64,000 nucleotides of DNA. Source: Hwanghaeella grinnelliae (GTDB taxonomy: Bacteria > Pseudomonadota > Alphaproteobacteria > UBA8366 > Aestuariispiraceae). The stretch covers positions 496,001 through 560,000 of the forward strand of contig NZ_SADE01000003.1 in NCBI RefSeq assembly GCF_004005845.1, in the 5' to 3' direction. Position 1 is the stretch's first letter. Every line of letters begins with the position of its first letter. Shown one piece after another: positions 1 through 8,844 of the stretch. The notes beneath the pieces are model-generated. The model ran no database searches. It saw only the letters and a list, made by a program, of their open reading frames with translations, and had not been told where the DNA came from. Made by a program: the position numbers and the translations under genes.

Positions 1-2
1 TG

Positions 3-1304
3 GAGGAACCGAAGCGCCGCGGCACCATGCTTGCCCTGATCGGCGACCGGCTGCGGGACGAAGGCGACCCCGCGCTGAAAGTGAAATCGGTGCTGGCTTT
101 CCTGTCCGGCGACAACCCGGCGACGTCGGCGACCGCACTGGAACTGATCGACAACGTCATTGCCGAAATGCTGGGCAGTACGGATACGCTGCGGGTCCTG
201 CTGGGTCGGCGAACCGATTTGGGCGAAGCGCTTTTCACGGCGGCATCGATCGCATCGGGGAAATGGCAGCCGGACAAGAGCGCTTCAGCCGCCCTGATCG
301 AGCTTAGCGACGCATTAGCCAAGCACCGGTTCCAGCTTTCCAAACAAGCGTTGAACCGATGGGTGGCGAAGGGATTGGATTCGACCACCCAGCTTACAAG
401 GGAAGGTCAACCGGCCGACCGGCAAACCTTCACGCGTCTGCTGAACGGCATGCTAGGCAATGCAGGCATCTATGGCGGGATCGAAAGCGCGAAGTGCCTG
501 ACGCAGCGGGCGCGCAGCGCCTTGGCCGCCAACCCCGACGACCAGATGCTGGAGCCGGCGATCGAACGCGTTTCTGATATGATCGAGGAACCCTCGGCAA
601 AGATCGGCTATCTACTCGACCTGTCGGCCAGTTCCATTATCAATCAAGGCAATGCGGTCACGGTCCTGCGGAAGCTGGCCAAGGTACTCGGCAGCATGCG
701 CACCCTGGACGACTTCGTACCCAGCGCAACCGACGAAGACGAAGCGGAACAGGTTCGCGGTCTGGTCCTGCGGAAAATCGGCGCATCGACCTTGCCGGCA
801 GAAGTCCTGCAAGGTTTGGAATCGCGCATCTCCTCCTTGAAGCAAAGCGCCGGTGCTCCAGCCGCGGTCGCACAGGATACAACTGCAAAACAGTCGAAGG
901 ATACGGAAGAGGCCGTCACCGAGGTTCAAGAAGCAGCGGCGCCCGCCGAACAAAAACCGAAATCCAACCTCCGCGCCTTTTCCACCGGCGATATCATCTA
1001 CACGCCGAATGATGATGCGAACGAGGCCTATATTATCCGGACCGGCTTGGTGAAAATCGTCCAACCGGGCCCCGCCGGCGAACAACACGAGAGGACACTC
1101 GGCCCGTCGGAGGTTTTGGGCGAATTGTGTCTGGCCGGCGTACCGACCAGAAAGGCCACCGCAATTGCCGCGAAGGACACGGAGCTGGTTGCCGTGCCGA
1201 AGTCCGCTTTCGCCAAACGTCTGAAAGGCATTGCCGACAATGACCGCATGATGGCCATCCTGTTGAATGCCGTTCTGAAAGAAATGCGTAGAATGGGGGA
1301 GTGA
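3..1304 (+). CDS. Cyclic-nucleotide-binding domain protein, 5'-truncated by the window edge (paralogue 1)
   Basis: The C-terminal ~110 residues are a CNB (CAP_ED) fold. Its phosphate-binding cassette reads GELCLAGVPTRKA, keeping the Gly-Glu and the Arg of the canonical cassette. The preceding ~300 residues are helical and match the middle of the next gene motif by motif (LNRW, LTREG, TQRARS, SAKxGYL). The first ATG is at 27, but the frame is open to base 3 and the residues before that ATG also align with the neighbour around its residue 200. I infer that about 200 N-terminal residues lie left of the window. There is no kinase, GGDEF, HTH or membrane segment, so the output is unknown. Only 129 bases separate it from the paralogue, suggesting tandem duplication and possibly co-transcription. 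Confidence 0.8.
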   Translation, partial: EEPKRRGTMLALIGDRLRDEGDPALKVKSVLAFLSGDNPATSATALELIDNVIAEMLGSTDTLRVLLGRRTDLGEALFTAASIASGKWQPDKSASAALIELSDALAKHRFQLSKQALNRWVAKGLDSTTQLTREGQPADRQTFTRLLNGMLGNAGIYGGIESAKCLTQRARSALAANPDDQMLEPAIERVSDMIEEPSAKIGYLLDLSASSIINQGNAVTVLRKLAKVLGSMRTLDDFVPSATDEDEAEQVRGLVLRKIGASTLPAEVLQGLESRISSLKQSAGAPAAVAQDTTAKQSKDTEEAVTEVQEAAAPAEQKPKSNLRAFSTGDIIYTPNDDANEAYIIRTGLVKIVQPGPAGEQHERTLGPSEVLGELCLAGVPTRKATAIAAKDTELVAVPKSAFAKRLKGIADNDRMMAILLNAVLKEMRRMGE

Positions 1305-1433
1305 ACGCACGCCGTCCTGCATCACTTCAACTCGCATTCCCCGACAATTCGGATAAAGTCCCCCTCACGCTGATGGCCGTCTGACGTGGGGGGCCGTGGT
1401 CGTTCCGGCTGGAAAAAGGAAAGTTCGGGCCCG

Positions 1434-3278
1434 ATGAGTTCTAGTTTTGAAGTACAGGTACAGTTGGAAGGGCGTTGGCAGACCCGTGAGATCGCCGATG
1501 AAAAGGAGTTTGCCCTGGACCGTGGCACCGCCTTGGCGGAGGAAGCGCAATGTGACGCGGTCCGGGTTATAGAATCGGCGCCGAAACCGGACGGAACCAT
1601 CGTCGAAAAAACGGTTTTCGAGAAAAAAGTCGCACGAAAGAAAGCCACGCCGGTGACAGCGCAGCAGGTCGACTCCGCGCCATTGTGCGAAACCGTGGAG
1701 CAGGTGTTCCAGTTGGAAGCACGTCTGACCGCGGGCCGCATCCTGCGCGGATATCTGGACGAGGAAGGCCTGACAGTGTCGGAACTGATGACCGACCCTG
1801 GTCTGCTCGGCCTGCTCGCCCGGCATGAGACAATATTGACGCAATCGGTCGGCGTTGCCTCGTCGGTCCAAGCAAAGCTTTACGATCTTCCCCAGCGCCA
1901 GCGCGCCGATGTGCTCTATGCGCTTTTCGACGATGTGAAGAACATGGCGGCCGCCTTAGCCGGGACGCTGCCCGCCTTCAAAACCGTTTTGGCCGAGGAA
2001 GGTATAGACGGTCTCGTCAGCGGTGTCGCCGCCCTGCCGGAAGAACAACGATACGCCATGTCCATCGCCGCGCTCGCTTCCCTGACACGGGAGGAGGGAG
2101 AACCGGCATCGAAAATGGAAAAGCTTCTGGACCTGATTCCGCCGAAGCAACCATTGCCGACGCCCGCGCATAAATTGCTCGACGAAATGCTGTCGGAGAT
2201 ATTGGACAGCGGTGACGGAGTCCGGGCAGTCCTGGGCCACCAATCGGATCTGGCATCGGCGGTGATGGTTGTCTCCGGCTTGGTTTCCGGGAAACTGAAC
2301 CCTTCGGCGAAGGCGCCCACCGTTCAGGGGCGTTTGCATTCCGTGTTCCGGATACATCCCTTCCCGGCCTGCCGTGGCGCCCTGAATCGCTGGATCAGCC
2401 TGGCGCTTAATTCGCTCGCGCCCTTGACCCGTGAAGGGGGGGAGCAGGAGCAATCCGCCCTCGTGGACGTCTTGGCATCGATGTTGATGGATGACGGTCT
2501 GACGGGGGGCCCCACGACCAGCGCGGCCATCACCCAGCGGGCACGAAGCGTGCTGATTTCCGACCCGAGCAACCAGCGGGTCGAGGACGCCATCGATGCC
2601 CTGTTGCAGCTTATCCCCGCCAAGTCCGCGAAAGTCGGATACCTCGCCGATGTCTCGACAACGGAAGACGTCGGCGCGGTCACCTCATCCGCGATTCTGG
2701 AGAAACTGGCGGATATCATGCGGGACATTCGTTCACTGGGGGATCTCGCCCCGCCCGGCGCGACCCGGCGGGAAGCGGAAGACATTCAGCAGCGGCTGAT
2801 CAGCAAGATCGACGCAGCGCCATTGCCGGACGAAATCAAACAGGGTTTCTCAGCGAAAATAGAAACGTTGCGTCCCGGCGGCGGGCGATCGATCGCCATG
2901 TCGCCTTCCACGCCGAAGCCGGGGGACAAGCAGCGCAAGGTCAAGGCAGGCGACGTCATTTTCAAGGAAGGAATGCCCGGCGAAGAAGCCTTCATGATCC
3001 GCAAGGGCGCGGTCGATATCACGGTCAGTTTCGAGGGCAAGACAATCACGATCGCAAGCCTGGGGCCTGGTGAAATTTTCGGCGAAATGGCGTTGATCGA
3101 CAATTTGCCGCGCGCCGCCGGTGCGGTGGCGGCGGTGGATTCGGAATTGCTGGTCGTGCGAAGCCCCCCTTTCCGCCGCCGTTTGGACGCACTCAGCGAA
3201 AACGACCCCATCCTACGTCATTTGATCGACATCTATGTCAGTCGACTGCGCACGACGATCCGCAAACTCAATGAGTGA
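1434..3278 (+). CDS. Cyclic-nucleotide-binding domain protein with long helical N-terminal region (paralogue 2)
   Basis: A 614-residue protein. The small N-terminal segment (about 1-55) is probably mixed alpha/beta, followed by ~430 mostly helical residues of no family I recognise. A CNB domain spans about 502-614 with a textbook phosphate-binding cassette (FGEMALIDNLPRAA), so cAMP or cGMP binding is likely by family knowledge. I chose the ATG at 1434 because an aaggaaag ribosome site (1416-1423) precedes it; an in-frame GTG at 1386 has no such site. The helical part is homologous to the upstream gene. No DNA-binding or enzymatic output domain is visible, so it may act through protein contacts. 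Followed by a 341-base region without a protein gene. Confidence 0.8.
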   Translation: MSSSFEVQVQLEGRWQTREIADEKEFALDRGTALAEEAQCDAVRVIESAPKPDGTIVEKTVFEKKVARKKATPVTAQQVDSAPLCETVEQVFQLEARLTAGRILRGYLDEEGLTVSELMTDPGLLGLLARHETILTQSVGVASSVQAKLYDLPQRQRADVLYALFDDVKNMAAALAGTLPAFKTVLAEEGIDGLVSGVAALPEEQRYAMSIAALASLTREEGEPASKMEKLLDLIPPKQPLPTPAHKLLDEMLSEILDSGDGVRAVLGHQSDLASAVMVVSGLVSGKLNPSAKAPTVQGRLHSVFRIHPFPACRGALNRWISLALNSLAPLTREGGEQEQSALVDVLASMLMDDGLTGGPTTSAAITQRARSVLISDPSNQRVEDAIDALLQLIPAKSAKVGYLADVSTTEDVGAVTSSAILEKLADIMRDIRSLGDLAPPGATRREAEDIQQRLISKIDAAPLPDEIKQGFSAKIETLRPGGGRSIAMSPSTPKPGDKQRKVKAGDVIFKEGMPGEEAFMIRKGAVDITVSFEGKTITIASLGPGEIFGEMALIDNLPRAAGAVAAVDSELLVVRSPPFRRRLDALSENDPILRHLIDIYVSRLRTTIRKLNE

Positions 3279-3333
3279 TCGGTTTCTTGTGTTCTGCGAC
3301 GTGATGAGGGAATGCCACGGCAAATAGCCGGCC

Positions 3334-3370
3334 AAAAAAAAACTGCCGGTAGGACGATGCCCTACCGGCA
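3334..3370 (-). terminator. Intrinsic terminator, minus strand
   Basis: Arms tgccggtagg (3344-3353) and cctaccggca (3361-3370) are exact reverse complements around a 7-base loop. On the minus strand the hairpin is followed, after two bases, by an uninterrupted T9 tract (A9 at 3334-3342 on the plus strand). On the plus strand no T tract follows, so it mainly ends minus-strand transcription, either of the candidate sRNA or of the TerB-like gene 250 bases upstream. Confidence 0.8.
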
Positions 3371-3460
3371 AGTTGAACAGGGAGGCTTCACGTCTGGGAG
3401 ACGTAAATTCCGAGGGCTGGTGTATTAACCAGCGTCGGAGTGTTGTTGCAGTGCAACAAC
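3334..3460 (-). ncRNA. Candidate small RNA on the minus strand (3279-3619 gap)
   Basis: The 341-base gap between the CNB gene and the TerB gene has no convincing reading frame but a row of perfect inverted repeats: 3442-3460 (9-bp arms, 1-base spacer), 3416-3433 (6-bp arms), 3390-3404 (6-bp arms, 3-base loop) and 3344-3370 (10-bp arms). Read on the minus strand, the last is followed by nine T residues, an ideal intrinsic terminator. The loop of the 15-base hairpin reads CCC within UCUCCCAGA, and a second CCUCCC follows it. C-rich loops of this type act as anti-Shine-Dalgarno seeds in known alphaproteobacterial sRNAs. The 5' end and promoter are not clear, and the 19-base repeat could instead be an operator (TGC-N3-GCA core). 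No family assigned. Confidence 0.5.
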
Positions 3461-3619
3461 TGAAGCAACTGTTATGTATGCCCGTCTGGACTCGATTTCC
3501 AGCATCGGAATTACAACGCAGCCATGCGAATTCCGCATAGCTAGACAGCAAAGCTCTACCAAAGTTTCATTTGCTTTTGACCAAGATCTGATTCTTCGGC
3601 GCGCGCTGGCCCTAAAGGA

Positions 3620-4024
3620 TCATCCGGCGCGATATCTTGCCCGGGCGCCGCGTTCGATTGCGGCGGCCGTCAGCCGATCGATCTCGAGGTGGTAACGCAG
3701 CATTTCCAGAATGCGCAATTCTTCCTGAGCCGCATGCAAATCGGCGGCGGCCACGTCGACGGCCAAGGCATAGGCTGTTTCCCGCAAGGATTCGGGCAGC
3801 GCGGCATGCACCTGGTTCAGGACAGACTCAAGTCCGTCTTCCTCCGTCAGCATCTCCGCGCATTGCGCAGAAACAGTCGGCAAGGTCTGAACGTCAAAAT
3901 CGCGGAAGGCCGGAAGATGGCGCACGACATCCCCGATGGTCTGCAACTCCGCGTCCGTCATCTCCTGATCCGCTGCCGAGGTGATAACCATAGTATAGAT
4001 CAAGGCGTCGTGCTTGCTGATCAT
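3620..4024 (-). CDS. TerB-like helical protein
   Basis: A 134-residue, all-helical acidic protein. The opening (KHDALIYTMVITSAADQEMT) and the pattern of a first helix pair, an acidic turn and a final LRILEMLRYHLEIDR stretch are typical of the TerB/DUF533-like family. TerB is the tellurite-resistance helical bundle that binds metals at clustered acidic residues. Such stand-alone members are common in alphaproteobacteria without any tellurite operon, and their role is undetermined. The start has an AAGGA ribosome site 11 bases upstream. It is divergent from the permease gene on its right and lies upstream of the candidate sRNA region. Confidence 0.75.
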   Translation of the reverse strand: MISKHDALIYTMVITSAADQEMTDAELQTIGDVVRHLPAFRDFDVQTLPTVSAQCAEMLTEEDGLESVLNQVHAALPESLRETAYALAVDVAAADLHAAQEELRILEMLRYHLEIDRLTAAAIERGARARYRAG

Positions 4025-4298
4025 TCGCTTCTTGTCCTTCTCAAGGATGTTTGGATGGGATGAAGGCGGCGGAAAGGAAGCTTGCGCCTTACCCGGATTT
4101 CATTCGTCATAAGCCCCTCTGGTATGGTCACGCACCCCGCGAACGTCAAGGTAGGCGCACATATTACGGGTTTCCCAAGTCGGCGGACGGCGATGTTTTC
4201 GTTCCTGCCCGGACATATTCCATTGAATTACCATTTCCCTGCTACAACTTGGAAACAATCGGCTCGACTAAGCCTGTGACACCAAGTAAGGCATCTTC

Positions 4299-5246
4299 AT
4301 GCTCGCCGTTGCCGATCCCTCCATGCTGGATGTCTCCCTGCCGGTTTTCGCCATCATTGTGATGGGATACCTGTGCGGCCGTTTCCGCTTATTGGGCGAG
4401 GGCGCGGCAACCGCGGTGAACGGGTTCACCTATTACGCCGCAATGCCGGCGCTTTTTCTAGGGGCGATCACCTCAGCCGGTTTTTCGCTGACCGACAATC
4501 TGGCCTATATCTCCGTACTGGTCGGCGCACAGCTTGCCGTCTTCGGGATATCGATGCTCTGCGCGACGATTTTGTTTCCCGGCAGCTTGGGCGCACATTC
4601 CCTGCATTCGCTTTCCGCCACGCTGACGAATAGCGGCTATATCGGCATCCCGATGATGGCGCTTGCCTATGGCGAGCCAGGCGTCTTGCTGGCGATCATC
4701 GCGACCCTGGTCAACGGCGTTATTTTCCTCACCATCGGCTCCGTCCTGCTGGAGCTGGACAAGGCCGAACACAACAACGCCGCGGGTATCGCGCTGGTTA
4801 CGCTAACCGGTGTCCTGAAAAGCCCGTTGGTCCTTGGCGCATTGGCGGGTGTCATCTTGTCGGCGTTTGACCTGGAATTGCCCGGCCCGGCGCGTTCTGT
4901 CGTCGACATGCTTGGCGCCACAGCCGGTCCCTGCGCCCTGTTCGCAATCGGTCTGTTCCTGGTCGGACAAAGGATCACCACCGGCGCTGCAGAGGTTTCC
5001 TGGGTCACCTTCGTGAAACTGATATTGCTGCCGCTGGTCACTTGGGTGATCGTTCTTTTTCTAATTCCGCTACCGCCGATGGAAACGGCCGCAGCCGTGC
5101 TGATGGCCGCGATGCCGACGGGAAGCTTGGTTTTCGTGCTGAGCGAGCGCCACGGCGTTTTCGCCGCCCGGTCGGTCGCCATCGTGCTGGTTACGACGGT
5201 ATTGTCCTGCCTGACCGTGTCAGGGTTGCTGACCGTCTTCCTTTAA
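4299..5246 (+). CDS. AEC-family permease (auxin efflux carrier/malonate transporter type)
   Basis: A 315-residue protein with about ten hydrophobic segments spread over the full length and the usual AEC opening (residues 10-30, VFAIIVMGYLCGRFRLL). Members are secondary carriers of organic acids or related anions in the inner membrane; MdcF carries malonate. A malonyl-CoA decarboxylase and CoA-transferase lie ~12 kb away, but that is too far to assign a substrate. An AAGG motif lies eight bases before the ATG. The last 27 bases overlap the 3' end of the convergent helicase gene. Confidence 0.85.
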   Translation: MLAVADPSMLDVSLPVFAIIVMGYLCGRFRLLGEGAATAVNGFTYYAAMPALFLGAITSAGFSLTDNLAYISVLVGAQLAVFGISMLCATILFPGSLGAHSLHSLSATLTNSGYIGIPMMALAYGEPGVLLAIIATLVNGVIFLTIGSVLLELDKAEHNNAAGIALVTLTGVLKSPLVLGALAGVILSAFDLELPGPARSVVDMLGATAGPCALFAIGLFLVGQRITTGAAEVSWVTFVKLILLPLVTWVIVLFLIPLPPMETAAAVLMAAMPTGSLVFVLSERHGVFAARSVAIVLVTTVLSCLTVSGLLTVFL

Positions 5247-8000
5247 GTCGCCGTCCGCCAGGAATTCGCGGGTAGCCGCAACCGCTTCCGCCAGACCGAC
5301 CCGTTCGACGGATACGCCTTCGGGAAAAGCGCCAAGCAGCCTTGTCGGTGTCATCGGATCCAGCAGAACGAAAACACCGCGATCGTCCCCACGCCGCACC
5401 AACCGCCCGAAGGCCTGTTTCAGGCGCAGCCGCGTGACCGCGTCATCATAGCTTTTCGCGCCGAACATGCCGCGCCGTGCCTTGTGCAAGATGGTTGGGC
5501 GCGGCCACGGCACCCGGTCGAAGACAAGCAGGCGCAGGGACCGGCCCGGCACATCGACCCCATCGCGCATCGCATCGGTCCCCAGCAGGCTGGAATCCTC
5601 CTCCGACCGGAAAATTTCGGTCAGGCTGCTGAGATTCAGATTGTCGATATGCTGGGCATAGAGGGGCAACCCGCCTTCCTCCAGCGGCTGGACGATCCGG
5701 TTATAGACGGCGCGCAACCGGCTGATCGCCGTGAAGAGCCCCAACGCGCCGCCGCCCGACGCACGGAACAATTCGCGATATGCACCCGCCACCTGGTCCA
5801 GGCTGTCCTTGCGCACATCGGTAACGATCAGCACTCGGGTTTGTTTCGGATAGTCGAAAGGTGAGGAAACCCGCACCCGCAAAGCCGGATAGTCGAGATG
5901 GACCGCACCGGTCCGCGCTTCCGCGCTATGCCAGTCCGCATCCACATCGCCGGACCCATCGGTCAGCGTCGCCGATGTGATCAGCACCCCATGGGCCGGG
6001 CGGGCGACGATATCCGAAAAAGGCGTCATCGGGTCCACCCAATGACGGTACATGCCTACATCGACGTCACGCCCATCCATACGGCTGACGGCGAACCAAT
6101 CGACGAAAGCGTCCGGCGTGCCTTCGCCAAGGGCCGTCAGCATGTCCATCCAGGCCTGCACAGTCGCGAGGCAACGGTGTTCCAAAGACCTCACCGCCGC
6201 TTCGATCCGGCTGCGCGAGGCGGTGTCCAATTCCTCGGATTCTTCGTCCATCCGGGCGGCCAGGGCCTTGGTCAGCCGTTTCGCGGGCAGAAGAATCCGG
6301 TTCAACGCTTCATGAAGGTCGCCTGCGGCTTCGAGCAGTCCAGGCACGGGTTCGCCCGTCTCGACTTCCAGATCATAAGGGCCGTCCGCGCCACGCGCCC
6401 GGGCATAGACCTGCTGACGGATGCGATGAAGCAAGGCTTCGGCGGGGCCGGTCGGCCGCCCTTCCGTCGTGCGTTGCCGCCACCCTTCAGACGGCAGGGA
6501 TGCCGCGGCCGCCAGAATATCCTCCAGCGCTTCCCGCGATGCGCCTTCGGTCGCCAAATCCTCGATCCGTTTCTTCAGCCCTCGGGCGCGACCCCGGCCC
6601 TGGGCTTCCGTCCCGCGCAGCCAGCGCCGCAGTTCCGCAGTTTCCTGGCCCGACAGATGGGCGGAAAAGGCCCCATCGGCAGCATCGAAAACGTGATGCC
6701 CTTCGTCAAAGACGTACCGATTGACCCGCCCGGCGGGATCGACACCGCCACGGGCCGCCTGCACCATGACCAGGGCATGGTTCGCCACCACAAGGTCCGC
6801 GCGCCGGGCACGACGGATACCGTGTTCGATGAAACATCGTGAGAAATGACTGCAGGCGGAATAGATGCATTCGCCACGGCGGTCGGTCAGACCGAGCGTC
6901 GCCCGTGTCCCGAGGATATCGCTAAGCCAGGATGGGAAATCGCCGCCGGTCATGTCGCCGCTGCGCGTCGCCGAAATCCAGCGCGCGATCAGCCCCAGTG
7001 GAATAGCACCGGCGCGGTTTACGGCAACGGTCCGGGTCGCCTCCTCAAAGTTCAGCAGACAGATATAGTTTTCCCGCCCTTTGCGGATGACAACGCGTTC
7101 CGACTTCAGACGCGGGTCGGGCACAAGGCGCGAGAGTTCCTCGTCGATCTGCTGCTGCAGGTTCCGTGTATACGTGGAAAGCCAGATCGGCGCTTCGTTC
7201 TTTTCCGCCCAGATGCTCGCCGGAGCGATATAGCCGAGCGTCTTGCCGACACCGGTTCCCGCCTCCGCCATCACGAAATTTGGGGCGCCTTCGTGGTCCC
7301 GCGGCGCGAAGGCATGGCAGACGGCCGACGCATAGTCCGATTGGGCCCGGCGCTCCTCCGCCCCTTCGCCCAGCAATGTCGCGAGGCGGAACCGTGCCTC
7401 ATCCGGTTGGACCGGTCGGTCGCCGGGCGGCGGTGGCGGCGCCTGTTCCCGCCACTCCGCGAGCCGCTTCCAGGCGTCGAGGCCGGAGGTCGGGGCGCGG
7501 AGGCCATCATCCTGTTCCTGCCCCAGCGCAGCCAGCACGGACGGGCCCCACGCCCATCCCGCCCGCGCCATTGCCATCGCAATTCGTGGAACGTCGGCGC
7601 CGTGGACACGGTCCTTCAGGTCGGACAGCATGCGAGTCATGCACCGGAACAGAACGGCGGGCGCGTCCTCCACCCCCGCCGGTGTCGGCAGCCCCAGTTC
7701 CTGCGCCAATCCGCCCGGTGTCGGAATGCAGAACCGCGCGGGATAGACGAATGCGAACAATTCCAAAAGGTCGAGCGCCGGGAATGGATCGATCCTGATC
7801 CGCCGCGCGACCGATGGGCCGTGGCAGAGGATCGGCAATGTCGTTCGGATTTTTTGCGCTAGGTCCTGTGGCGCCCGACGGTCCAGTAAGCGAAACGTTT
7901 CCAACTCCCCATCTTCCGACAGCCACACGGCCTCCATCGGCGACGCGGCAAGGACCGGCGCGGTAGGCAGTTTTAGGGATGAAGCGGCAACAGCAGGCAT
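5220..8000 (-). CDS. DinG/XPD-type ATP-dependent DNA helicase with N-terminal extension
   Basis: A 926-residue superfamily 2 helicase. Walker A is EAGTGVGKT at 246-254 and the motif II equivalent is DEGHH. A cysteine set between them (YICLL, CIYSACSHFSRC) matches the 4Fe-4S cluster of the DinG/XPD family, and C-terminal motifs include ATLTDGSGD and FGRLVRRGDDRG. DinG enzymes unwind forked DNA, R-loops and DNA-RNA hybrids 5' to 3' and help in repair and replication-transcription conflicts. The ~200 residues before Walker A resemble a decayed DEDD exonuclease fold (a PALDLLEL stretch, then LAQELGLP and EDAPAVL) but lack the catalytic acids. No ribosome site is evident before the start codon. 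Confidence 0.88.
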   Translation of the reverse strand: MPAVAASSLKLPTAPVLAASPMEAVWLSEDGELETFRLLDRRAPQDLAQKIRTTLPILCHGPSVARRIRIDPFPALDLLELFAFVYPARFCIPTPGGLAQELGLPTPAGVEDAPAVLFRCMTRMLSDLKDRVHGADVPRIAMAMARAGWAWGPSVLAALGQEQDDGLRAPTSGLDAWKRLAEWREQAPPPPPGDRPVQPDEARFRLATLLGEGAEERRAQSDYASAVCHAFAPRDHEGAPNFVMAEAGTGVGKTLGYIAPASIWAEKNEAPIWLSTYTRNLQQQIDEELSRLVPDPRLKSERVVIRKGRENYICLLNFEEATRTVAVNRAGAIPLGLIARWISATRSGDMTGGDFPSWLSDILGTRATLGLTDRRGECIYSACSHFSRCFIEHGIRRARRADLVVANHALVMVQAARGGVDPAGRVNRYVFDEGHHVFDAADGAFSAHLSGQETAELRRWLRGTEAQGRGRARGLKKRIEDLATEGASREALEDILAAAASLPSEGWRQRTTEGRPTGPAEALLHRIRQQVYARARGADGPYDLEVETGEPVPGLLEAAGDLHEALNRILLPAKRLTKALAARMDEESEELDTASRSRIEAAVRSLEHRCLATVQAWMDMLTALGEGTPDAFVDWFAVSRMDGRDVDVGMYRHWVDPMTPFSDIVARPAHGVLITSATLTDGSGDVDADWHSAEARTGAVHLDYPALRVRVSSPFDYPKQTRVLIVTDVRKDSLDQVAGAYRELFRASGGGALGLFTAISRLRAVYNRIVQPLEEGGLPLYAQHIDNLNLSSLTEIFRSEEDSSLLGTDAMRDGVDVPGRSLRLLVFDRVPWPRPTILHKARRGMFGAKSYDDAVTRLRLKQAFGRLVRRGDDRGVFVLLDPMTPTRLLGAFPEGVSVERVGLAEAVAATREFLADGDLKEDGQQP

Positions 8001-8050
8001 GACGGCGCGATCATAACCGTGGATTCGCGCCCATACACGCCTTCAAAACC

Positions 8051-8080
8051 GTAAATGCCACTGTAAATTCCCCCGTAAAT
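8051..8080. repeat. Three GTAAAT direct repeats with exact 12-bp phasing
   Basis: GTAAAT occurs at 8051, 8063 and 8075, so each copy begins exactly 12 bases after the last, and the second and third copies extend to GTAAATTC. They lie in the 94-base gap upstream of the helicase gene and just downstream of the cupin gene stop (both minus strand). Regular spacing of an AT-rich hexamer in GC-rich DNA suggests a protein-binding array, but no regulator is identified. Confidence 0.5.
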
Positions 8081-8094
8081 TCGGCTGGGGAGGG

Positions 8095-8649
8095 CTATGC
8101 GGCTTTATTCCGGTAACGCTCGTTCATTTCCTGGAACTGGCGCAAGCTGGTCTCAAAATCAAACGGCCTTTCAGTCAGTGATTCCGGGTCCCACTCACTG
8201 CGCCCGTCATTGAAGAAGTCACCGCCATAAATATGCAATGCCGCGGTCAGTTTGGTGGTCGGGTTGATGACCGAATGGATGATGTCCTTACCCAGGGGCT
8301 CGGCATCCTTAACCATCAGGGAGGACGCGCCCGCCGCCTCGATACGGTCGCCGGTACGGCGCCAGAAGATATTGTCCTCCCGCCCGCCATAAACACCGAT
8401 AACGGCCCAAATGTGGTTGTGATTGTGAGGGCGCAGGACGATTTCAGCCGGCCAGATCACATTGAGGACGGTCAGGTCGTCCCCATGATACAGCTTCTGA
8501 ATGGACCCTTCGGTCGGTTCGCCCAGTGCTTGCAGCAGCGCTGCCGGGTCCGAAACCGCCCTGGCCGTCACATCGCGGACCGCTTTGTGGCTGTCATCCT
8601 CGGCCACGGCAGCGCGGCAATCCTCAATAAAGCGATCGATATCGAACAT
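8095..8649 (-). CDS. Cupin-fold predicted metal-dependent enzyme (COG5553 type)
   Basis: A 184-residue single-domain cupin. The metal site is suggested by RPHNHNHIWAV (three histidines) followed by GREDNIFW, with a later histidine in IIHSVINP. This resembles the cysteine-dioxygenase-like double-stranded beta-helix proteins of COG5553. Substrate unknown; thiol dioxygenation is the nearest characterised chemistry but is only an inference. I use the ATG at 8649, which has a ggggag ribosome site eight bases upstream. The longer frame to 8703 adds residues without support. Divergent from lysK. Confidence 0.75.
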   Translation of the reverse strand: MFDIDRFIEDCRAAVAEDDSHKAVRDVTARAVSDPAALLQALGEPTEGSIQKLYHGDDLTVLNVIWPAEIVLRPHNHNHIWAVIGVYGGREDNIFWRRTGDRIEAAGASSLMVKDAEPLGKDIIHSVINPTTKLTAALHIYGGDFFNDGRSEWDPESLTERPFDFETSLRQFQEMNERYRNKAA

Positions 8650-8844
8650 CTTGCAACTCCCCGGTAAACAACGGCGAAAACAGTATCGCAGTTCTGCAAC
8701 CACGGCCAGGAAACGCTTCGCTGACCCTGACGCAAACCCGCACGCCAGTTGACCTGAAAGCCGCCCGCGCCTAGTTTCCGCGCCTTATCAAGGCGGCCAT
8801 AGTCGGCGTGACGGCGGCCGCTGAAACACCTAAGGAATAAGGAC

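Noticed and set aside
612-1337. A 241-codon minus-strand frame opposite the first CNB gene
   Set aside because: Shadow of the CNB gene; no ribosome site or recognisable domain.
3213-3551. A 112-codon minus-strand frame over the candidate sRNA
   Set aside because: It crosses the T9 terminator and several hairpins and has no start signal, so the RNA reading is more likely.
4051-4362. A 103-codon plus-strand frame before the AEC permease
   Set aside because: Overlaps the permease start in another frame and has no domain or good ribosome site.
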